DNA of 28,517 nucleotides from positions 1 through 28,517 of the forward strand of contig JBLHXN010000036.1 of NCBI GenBank assembly GCA_047630355.1, in the 5' to 3' direction. The DNA comes from JANQUM01 sp047630355 (GTDB taxonomy: Bacteria; Bacteroidota; Bacteroidia; Cytophagales; Spirosomataceae). The translations under genes were made by a program, and so were the position numbers. A model generated the notes under the pieces. It did no database searches. It was not told the origin of the DNA and saw only the letters and a program-made list of their open reading frames with translations. Shown here piece after piece: positions 23,750 to 28,517 of the stretch. Each line of letters begins with the position of its first letter. Position 1 is the first letter of the stretch.

Positions 23750-24349
23750 TTACATTGGATTAAATAATGTAAATTTCATTTTAGAGACCTCGTCATATCG
23801 ATCGTACTCGCCATTAAAATTCTCGAAAATCCTATTGTCAGAGCTATCCTTTATAAACTCAGTATCGTCATTTTTGCAGATTGATTTGTAAACATTGCCA
23901 TTCATATCAAAGTACTCCGCACCACATTGAAGTGAAGCTTTGAACCATCCGAGTTCTATTTCTTGTCCTTCAATTATAGAGTAAACTTTTACTGGTTTGA
24001 GCCATTGGTCTTTCTTTTCTGTGTAAGAAACTAAGATATTTAATGCCACCCCTTTACCCACATTTTGAACAGCCCACTTTTTGTTTCTATTGACCTTGAA
24101 AATAAGAATAGGAATAGATTTGTTTTGTTCGTCTTCCTTCTGATACCGATATATAGAATAGGTTAGTAATGCGATGAAAACGATATTCAATATTGAAATA
24201 AAAACGTTCAAATAGTCTGCAAAGGCTCCCCAATCTTTTTGTTTGTTGGATAGCCCACCTTGAAATTGAAGCAGGTAAAATACTATTGGCACTACTGTAA
24301 ATACTGCGATTAGAACGCAGGAGAGAAGCAACAAGGTACGTTTTGACAT
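23750..24349 (-). CDS. Hypothetical two-helix membrane protein
   Basis: The 199-residue protein starts MSKRTLLLLSCVLIAVFTVV, a first membrane helix to about residue 28. WGAFADYLNVFISILNIVFI (41-60) starts a second helix that ends in YRYQKEDE, followed by a soluble domain of about 130 residues facing the cytoplasm. The WGxFxDY start of helix 2 recalls membrane proteins annotated as phage-abortive-infection-like in many bacteria, but I cannot assign a family. The soluble part includes KWAVQNVGKGVALNILVSYT, a beta-rich segment of the type often seen after such helices. Its neighbours (Uma2, hicBA) make a defence or mobile-island role possible, but this is inference. Confidence 0.72.
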   Translation of the reverse strand: MSKRTLLLLSCVLIAVFTVVPIVFYLLQFQGGLSNKQKDWGAFADYLNVFISILNIVFIALLTYSIYRYQKEDEQNKSIPILIFKVNRNKKWAVQNVGKGVALNILVSYTEKKDQWLKPVKVYSIIEGQEIELGWFKASLQCGAEYFDMNGNVYKSICKNDDTEFIKDSSDNRIFENFNGEYDRYDEVSKMKFTLFNPM

Positions 24350-24396
24350 GATTTAGTATTTTCTACTTTTATAACCTATAATTTTTTTCCATCCCA

Positions 24397-24480
24397 TCAC
24401 GCATAAATCTCCGTCATCGGAATCTCAGAATTAATAGAATTTAATTGTACGGTTTCGTCACTTGAATCGTACGAACGAGA
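24397..24480 (-). pseudogene. Remnant of a Uma2-like gene, C-terminal fragment (copy A)
   Basis: The minus strand translates to SRSYDSSDETVQLNSINSEI followed by PMTEIYA and a stop at 24399. This matches the usual Uma2 C-terminus (an SLEDxxxL...I...MAEIYAG pattern). There is no start codon or N-terminal part, and the hicB 3' end lies immediately upstream on this strand. It is 88% identical over 77 bases to the second remnant at 25164-25240. Confidence 0.6.
24401..24477. repeat. Direct repeat flanking hicBA, copy A
   Basis: It aligns without gaps to 25164-25240: 68 of 77 bases are identical, both in the same orientation. The repeat encodes the C-terminal part of a Uma2-like protein. The copies lie on either side of hicBA, about 763 bases apart. 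Confidence 0.85.
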
Positions 24481-24498
24481 CTGCTAAAAATATTTATG

Positions 24499-24837
24499 TC
24501 ACTGTGAAACTACATATTGCCCAATCGCTTCCTGCACCAATTGATTGAGTGATTTCCCAGACAACGTGGCTTTTTCAAATGCTTTTGAGTGTAAGTTGGG
24601 GTCGAGCCGTACATTGAAAGAACCCTTAAACGATTTCATCGGATCTTTACCAACTTCTTCGCAGAGTTCAATATAATCTTCAACCGCTTCTTCAAATGCG
24701 ATTTTTAATTTTTTAACGGTTTCTCCTTCAAAAGTTATCAGGTCATTTATGCCTTCAATTTTGCCGAAAAATGTTTCGTCTTCGGCAGAGAAATGAACCG
24801 TTCCGATATACTCTTTATAGATTAGTTTGTCTTTCAT
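24499..24837 (-). CDS. hicB: HicB-type antitoxin
   Basis: This 112-residue protein has the partially degraded RNase-H-like HicB fold: YIGTVHFSAEDETFFGKIEG, then DLITFEGETVKKLKIAFEEA and VEDYIELCEEVGKDPMKSFK. A C-terminal ribbon-helix-helix region follows (GSFNVRLDPNLHSKAFEKAT, LNQLVQEAIGQYVV). HicB binds HicA and blocks its mRNA-cleaving activity, and the ribbon-helix-helix part usually binds its own promoter. The start overlaps the end of hicA by four bases (ATGA type). Order toxin-antitoxin on the minus strand is the common hicAB order. Because hicA carries a stop codon, this antitoxin may now be without an active partner. Confidence 0.92.
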   Translation of the reverse strand: MKDKLIYKEYIGTVHFSAEDETFFGKIEGINDLITFEGETVKKLKIAFEEAVEDYIELCEEVGKDPMKSFKGSFNVRLDPNLHSKAFEKATLSGKSLNQLVQEAIGQYVVSQ

Positions 24838-25091
24838 ATCAACCTCTTTTTTCTCAACTCTTCAAGGAGTTGCCGTTTAACGTAACTTTTAATCTCATTA
24901 CCCAGATGCGGTTTGTGAATTCGGGTAACATGCTTAGTATGTTTATGCACATAAGCTTTTCGAGAACCCGAGATCTTTCCCGTTTTCTTTTCTACGTACC
25001 CTAAATTACTCAACAAATATTCGAGTTCTTAAAAAGTTATGACAGATTTCCCGTCCAAAAGCTTTTTAAGAAATTTGTCGAATTTTCCCAT
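24834..25091 (-). pseudogene. hicA: HicA-type toxin gene with in-frame stop at codon 21
   Basis: From the ATG at 25091 the frame reads MGKFDKFLKKLLDGKSVITF, then TAA (25031-25029), then continues in the same frame with ELEYLLSNLGYVEKKTGK, ISGSRKAYVHKHTKHVTRIH, KPHLGNEIKSYVKRQLLEEL and a stop at 24834. Without the TAA it would be an 85-residue HicA with the expected dsRBD-like fold and the catalytic histidine region (THHV/RIHKPH type). AAA to TAA, one base, would explain the stop. The remaining open part can start only at a TTG at 25016, giving 60 residues that lack the first helix. The toxin is therefore probably inactive, unless the TTG start or read-through is used. Confidence 0.8.
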
Positions 25092-25111
25092 GTGCCAGAT
25101 GTAGAATAAAG

Positions 25112-25340
25112 TCACGAAATTAGCAACTGATTTTCGGTCGCAAGTTCTTCGCCCTCCCACCCCGCATAAATCTCCGTCATCGAAATCTCATAATTAATAG
25201 AATCTAATTGGGCGGTTTCTTCAAGTGAATCGTAGGAACGGTATTGCCAACTTCGCTGGGGTAGTACTCCATTTCCTCTAAAGGTTCCTGCTCTAAAGTG
25301 ATGTAATCTTCAATCGAGTAATCAGTTCTTTCTAATGCTT
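25112..25340 (-). pseudogene. Remnant of a Uma2-like gene, N- and C-terminal pieces (copy B)
   Basis: One minus-strand frame gives KREALERTDYSIEDYITLEQ and then EPLEEMEYYPSEVGN, resembling a Uma2 N-terminus (YSIEDYxxLE). It ends in a stop near 25206. In another frame the same region gives YRSYDSLEETAQLDSINYEI and SMTEIYAGWEGEELATENQL, a Uma2 C-terminus, ending in TGA at 25114-25112. The catalytic middle of about 120 residues is missing. This looks like an internally deleted, frameshifted gene, a sibling of the fragment at 24397-24480. Confidence 0.6.
25164..25240. repeat. Direct repeat flanking hicBA, copy B
   Basis: Partner of 24401-24477 (68 of 77 identical, no gaps, same orientation). It could recombine with copy A to delete hicBA. 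Confidence 0.85.
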
Positions 25341-25504
25341 CTCTTTTTTACAAAAAAGAAATCGACCCAAAACCTATTTAAACCGTACTTGTTCAATCAA
25401 TAAAATTGACGAACAAAGCCGATACGCCAAAACCAAAATGGGTATGATTTGGTTGTACTTTCGTTTTCTTTGTATTTAGCACAGTTTTTGAACAACACTA
25501 ATTT

Positions 25505-26029
25505 ATGAAAACACTCTACCTTATCCGCCACGCTACGGCTGAAGACGGAAGTTCCTCTTCGATGTTCCGTGACTTTGATCGTGATTTGACTTCTTCAGGA
25601 ATTATTGAAGCGGCAAGAATGGCTAAATACTTACTTTCCAAACAGCATTCTGTTGATTTACTTATCAGCAGCAAAGCTAACCGAGCGTCCGCCACGGCTA
25701 AAATTATGGCAGAACAATGGCAAATGGATACAGACGCTATTCAGCTCGACGATAATATTTACGGCGGCGGGCCACGGGCTTACTTAGCGGCGTTGAATAA
25801 ATTAGAAGAAAGTGTAAACTCAGTAGCGATAGTCGGGCATAATCCAGACATATCTTTTTTTGGAGAATACCTGACTCGTGACGATACAGGCGGACAAATG
25901 AAAAAAGCAGGCGTCTTAATAATGACTTTCACCGACTTGAAGTGGGCAGAAATTTCTAACAAAAGTGGAAACTTAGCGGCTTACCACGATCCAAAAACTA
26001 TATTGACTGAAAACGAAAAGAGAGAATAA
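25505..26029 (+). CDS. SixA-type histidine phosphatase
   Basis: The 174-residue protein is a small histidine-phosphatase-superfamily member: LYLIRHATAEDG (catalytic His9), LTSSGIIEAARMAKYL, DLLISSKANRASATAKIM and VAIVGHNPDISFFGEYL with the second catalytic His. The length and the RHATAED pattern match SixA, which dephosphorylates phosphohistidine in phosphorelay or phosphotransferase components in the cytoplasm. The true substrate in Bacteroidota is unknown. Its stop overlaps the start of a 45-residue membrane protein gene (TAATG), so the two are translationally coupled. The 5' region has no clear -33/-7 pair. Confidence 0.93.
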   Translation: MKTLYLIRHATAEDGSSSSMFRDFDRDLTSSGIIEAARMAKYLLSKQHSVDLLISSKANRASATAKIMAEQWQMDTDAIQLDDNIYGGGPRAYLAALNKLEESVNSVAIVGHNPDISFFGEYLTRDDTGGQMKKAGVLIMTFTDLKWAEISNKSGNLAAYHDPKTILTENEKRE

Positions 26030-26166
26030 TGAAAAACCGTAACCGACTTATATTCAAGATAATATTCTTGGCTTTTATAGCAATTGTTTTGTTCTTCCTT
26101 TACGATTTATCAAGACAGACCACTGCACCGTGGAATAAAAAGAAGCAGTTGGAACGGGCGTTTTAA
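26029..26166 (+). CDS. Small single-helix membrane protein, 45 residues
   Basis: The ATG shares its A with the stop of the SixA-type gene (TAATG), which indicates coupled translation. The sequence is MKNRNRLIFKIIFLAFIAIV followed by LFFLYD, one membrane helix with a basic N-terminus (inside), then a short tail with RQTTAPWNKKKQLERAF. The TTAPWNKKK motif and basic end look conserved rather than random, but I do not recognise the family. Its last four bases overlap the end of the convergent EEP-family gene. The protein may anchor or modulate a partner; no function can be given. Confidence 0.75.
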   Translation: MKNRNRLIFKIIFLAFIAIVLFFLYDLSRQTTAPWNKKKQLERAF

Positions 26167-27011
26167 TCAAAACGCAACGTTGTCATGACTGCAAAATGGT
26201 CAGAGGCAAAGAGACCGCCCCAAGTATTTGAAAGAGTTGCGTGTTTCGAAACCTCTATGTCTTTTCCTGCAACAAAGATATAGTCGATAGGCTCGTCATT
26301 ACGTTCTTTTTCTTTGAATCCAGTGAACGTACCACGAGGACCAAAGTGCGGCGTTTTGCTTAACTTCTCGCTACTTACAAAATGGAAGGCTTTTGATTCG
26401 TCTGTCAAAACCTGAATCGGTTCTTGTGAGGGCTGTGCGTTGAAATCTCCAGTCACTAAGAAAGGCGTACCTTTTGCAATTTCTTTTACTTTACGTAGCA
26501 CTAGTTTCGCACTTTCCCGTCGGGCAATTTCACCTTCGTGGTCAAAGTGCGTATTGAAAATTATAACTTCTTTGTCAGTAATCTTGTCGCGTAATTTTGC
26601 CCAAGTGACAACCCGATTAAATCGAGCATCCCAGCCGTAGCCTAATTTTTCAGGATGTTCGTTCAGCCAAAATGTGTTAGTTTCTAGTAAATCAAAACGT
26701 TTTTTGCGGTAAAATACCGGCGAAAACTCTCCTTTCTTATCACCGTCATCACGCCCCACACCTACCCAACCGTACTCCGGTAATCGTTTTTCGAGGTCTT
26801 TAATTTGTGAGTAAAGTGCTTCCTGCATTCCGCAGATATCGGCTTCGTGAAAAATAACGGTCTGAGCCACAAAGTCTTTGCGGTTATCCCACTGATTTAT
26901 TCCGTCGGAGGAAGTTGAGTAACGAATATTGAACGTCATAACATTCATAGCCTCCTGAGCAATGCCGTTTAGGGAAAGCATTAGCAGGGCAATTGGTAGC
27001 AAACGTATCAT
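26163..27011 (-). CDS. Exported endonuclease/exonuclease/phosphatase family protein
   Basis: The 282-residue protein has a signal peptide (IRLLPIALLMLSLNGIAQ). The EEP/DNase-I-like fold shows VMTFNIRYST (metal/active Asn), DICGMQEALYSQ (metal Glu), VIIFNTHFDHEGEIARR, VTGDFNAQPSQEPI, IDYIFVAGKDIE and the final LFASDHFAVMTTL with the catalytic Asp-His. Exported members of this group in Bacteroidota act as phosphodiesterases or sphingomyelinase/inositol-phosphatase-like enzymes; the substrate is unknown. The gene starts nine bases after the stop of a GbsR/MarR-type regulator gene and is probably in its operon. Confidence 0.92.
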   Translation of the reverse strand: MIRLLPIALLMLSLNGIAQEAMNVMTFNIRYSTSSDGINQWDNRKDFVAQTVIFHEADICGMQEALYSQIKDLEKRLPEYGWVGVGRDDGDKKGEFSPVFYRKKRFDLLETNTFWLNEHPEKLGYGWDARFNRVVTWAKLRDKITDKEVIIFNTHFDHEGEIARRESAKLVLRKVKEIAKGTPFLVTGDFNAQPSQEPIQVLTDESKAFHFVSSEKLSKTPHFGPRGTFTGFKEKERNDEPIDYIFVAGKDIEVSKHATLSNTWGGLFASDHFAVMTTLRFD

Positions 27012-27019
27012 TGAATATC

Positions 27020-27523
27020 TTATTTAAATACTTTGAGTAAACTATTGGCGAGCCAATTTTCTTCAGATTTAATAATTGCGGTCATGGTAGAATCGGCGAA
27101 GCCACCCACTTTACTTATATCGTTTATTACTTTAAGAAACTCTTTCTTTTCTTGTGTATCAGGCTTTATCGCGTCTTTGATTTCGTCCATTACTTCAATA
27201 ACGGGTTCAATCTCGCGGCGTTTACGGCGTTTGGCAATCAAACGTGCTACTTTCCAAATGTCCTTTTCGGCGGTAAAGTATTCTTTGCGTTCGCCCTGGA
27301 GTAGCTGCTTATTAATCAATCCCCAACTCATTAATTCACGCAGATTCATGTTGACATTTCCTCGTGAAATAGTCAATTGTTCCATAATCTGGTCAGCGTT
27401 GAGGGCTGTTTCGGAGAGCAGAAGTAACGCATGTATCTGAGACATGGTCCTGTTTATCCCCCACTGAGTCGCGAGGGTTCCCCACGTATGGACAAACTTG
27501 TCCTTCGCTTCTTGTAATTCCAT
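27020..27523 (-). CDS. GbsR/MarR family transcriptional regulator
   Basis: This 167-residue protein has a winged-helix domain: WGTLATQWGINRTMSQIHAL (first helices), LNADQIMEQLTISRGNVNMN (recognition region; the TxSRGNVSxNLRxL pattern is typical of GbsR-type regulators) and LMSWGLINKQLLQGERKEYF (wing). A helical C-terminal part follows. GbsR in Bacillus responds to choline; the ligand here is unknown. It lies nine bases upstream of the EEP-family gene and may regulate that unit. A basic KRRKRREIEP stretch near residue 98 is unusual for the family and could add DNA contacts. Confidence 0.9.
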   Translation of the reverse strand: MELQEAKDKFVHTWGTLATQWGINRTMSQIHALLLLSETALNADQIMEQLTISRGNVNMNLRELMSWGLINKQLLQGERKEYFTAEKDIWKVARLIAKRRKRREIEPVIEVMDEIKDAIKPDTQEKKEFLKVINDISKVGGFADSTMTAIIKSEENWLANSLLKVFK

Positions 27524-27692
27524 AATTATATCTTAAAAGTAAAGCACGTAATCGTAATTCAAATTACCATAACGTTACTGAATTTTCAAAACATTCTGAA
27601 ACATTTTATCATCAAAGCGACCTCATTACACGCAAAAAGCGGGACAAACTTATTTTTTTCTGTTTAAAAGTTTAGAATCTCGCATTTGATGC

Positions 27693-28149
27693 TTACTTTT
27701 TCTGATTGGCTTTACGCACGATATTATAAAACTGCTTACAATTATCCGACACACAATCTCCTCCCTGATTTAAGACATAGACATTATTGTGTTCAGTCAA
27801 GCTATACTTTTGAGAATCGGCCTCGTAAATAACGTTTTTGAACTAACAAAGAGCAATCTTAACGTTAAGCTTATTGATGACACCAAACTTGTTTTCCCTT
27901 TGGAAACAATCGCTAAACCTTCGTTAAACGGGTTGATTTCGTTGTACTCAAACGTGATTCTGATTTTCCGGTTTCGTCAATATAACCATACTTTTCATTA
28001 TCAAACATTACTCCGAAATAGCCATCAGAAGAATGTACAAGATCCATGTATGTTGGAGCAAGAATTACGTTTCCAAAGTTATCAATCAAACCCCAAACGT
28101 TATTTTTACGCACGGCAAAATAGTTCTTATCAAAACGCTTTATTAGACT
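27693..28149 (-). pseudogene. WG-repeat protein remnant
   Basis: The minus strand encodes WG-type repeats in pieces: RSLIKRFDKNYFAVRKNNVW, GLIDNFGNVILAPTYMDLVH and YFGVMFDNEKYGYIDETGK. The match then jumps frame near 27964-27967 to FEYNEINPFNEGLAIVSKGK, jumps again near 27892-27895 to KFGVINKLNVKIALC, and meets a TAG at 27845-27843. FKNVIYEADSQKYSLTEHNN follows and the C-terminal end NIVRKANQKK precedes TAA at 27695-27693. Both frameshifts are explained by loss of one A in an A-run. No start codon is present: the 5' end abuts the transposase gene, so the mobile element probably removed it. WG-repeat proteins are frequent in Bacteroidota and their role is unknown. Confidence 0.82.
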
Positions 28150-28159
28150 TCTTTCTTAA

Positions 28160-28517
28160 TTAAAACTCGGTGTATTTCATGTGGTTTGTGGCTTTTTTAA
28201 GGTTTACAATTGCACTTACATTTCCCCAGTTTTTTTCGTAATTTTTATGTTTCCCCCTGAACCTACTACTGCATATCCTGAATATTTTACAACAGCGGTT
28301 GAGGTGTTCGACCACCACCCTTTTTGAGGCTTGAGACTTATTTTCCTCTTTTTGTCCTTGGGTCAATGGTTTGTTTTTTGATTTCTTATGGGGTATAATG
28401 CATTTATTATAAATGTGTTGTATCCCCAAAAAGCCCAAGTCTGCCAAAATAGTGATGTCCTTTGCCAATTCGGGGTTTTTATTTTTCAGCATCTTAAAAT
28501 CGTGGACGGCTCCTTTG
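28160..28517 (-). mobile_element. IS5-type transposase (DDE), C-terminal part, cut by window edge
   Basis: The minus-strand frame is open to the right edge (upstream codons give KGAVHDFKMLKN, so the ATG at 28492 is internal) and ends with TAA at 28162-28160. It has ITILADLGFLGIQHI, the second catalytic Asp region of DDE transposases, then PHKKSKNKPLTQGQKEENKS and KRVVVEHLNRCCKIFRICSS with the third catalytic Glu. The pattern is typical of the IS5-family DDE_Tnp_4 group. About 118 codons are visible, with the first Asp outside the window. The distance from the stop to the WG-repeat remnant is only about 10 bases, so the element's end and terminal repeat must lie close to 28100-28160; I could not define it without the other end. 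Confidence 0.85.

Noticed and set aside
23709..23891. 60-codon plus-strand frame after the Uma2 gene
   Set aside because: Most of it is antisense to the 3' end of the two-helix membrane protein gene, and no independent support is seen.
25389..25416. Inverted repeat TTGTTC / GAACAA upstream of the SixA-type gene
   Set aside because: The stem is six pairs with a weak inner part and no T-run, too weak to call an operator or terminator from one copy.
1..28517. CRISPR array, rRNA or tRNA genes, replication origin
   Set aside because: No spaced short repeats, conserved RNA-gene sequence or clustered DnaA boxes were seen on reading through; I could not run tRNAscan or Infernal to confirm.

Overview
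The window looks like chromosomal DNA from a member of the Bacteroidota, most likely Cytophagales (inference). The evidence is the divergent birA / rsfS-ftsH block, DUF1080 (3-keto-disaccharide hydrolase) lipoproteins, a Tat-exported GH109-type protein, SLC45-like sugar transporter remnants, WG-repeat remnants, and promoters of the Bacteroidota type (TTG, 19 bases, TAnnTTT). No rRNA, tRNA or CRISPR array was seen.

Layout. 1-1003: 5' part of a siroheme nitrite/sulfite reductase (minus), cut by the window edge. 1.3-4.8 kb: an orphan protein, an S41 protease lipoprotein and a DUF1080 lipoprotein that converge on a shared terminator, then a 44-residue small gene with its own terminator. 5.0-6.9 kb: a secreted protein of unknown function and ferrochelatase (hemH), probably one operon. 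7.0-8.9 kb: an Omp85-type outer-membrane protein and a small lipoprotein (minus). 9.1-12.6 kb: a wrecked MFS sugar-transporter gene facing an intact GH63-like glucosidase. 12.7-16.2 kb: birA diverging from rsfS-ftsH. 16.2-20.4 kb: exported amidohydrolase, GH109-type protein, DUF1080 lipoprotein and ankyrin-repeat protein, with a REP-like palindrome between the GH109 and DUF1080 genes. 20.6-22.8 kb: a DEAD-box RNA helicase with an RGG-rich linker, a clear promoter and a long hairpin-rich leader.

22.9-25.4 kb is an accessory patch: an intact Uma2-type nuclease-fold protein, a two-helix membrane protein, and a hicBA toxin-antitoxin pair whose toxin gene has an in-frame stop. The hicBA pair lies between two diverged remnants of another Uma2-like gene, which form 77-bp direct repeats. 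25.5-27.5 kb returns to ordinary genes: SixA-type phosphatase, a 45-residue membrane protein, an exported EEP-fold hydrolase and a GbsR/MarR-type regulator. 27.7-28.5 kb holds a WG-repeat pseudogene abutting an IS5-type transposase that runs off the right edge.

The exported carbohydrate functions (GH109-type, two DUF1080 proteins) may act together on oxidised sugars. The most informative oddities are the disabled hicA between Uma2 remnants, the structured deaD leader, the attenuator-like terminator ahead of the ankyrin gene, and the multiply broken transporter beside the glucosidase. I did not find a clear, wholly new multi-gene system.
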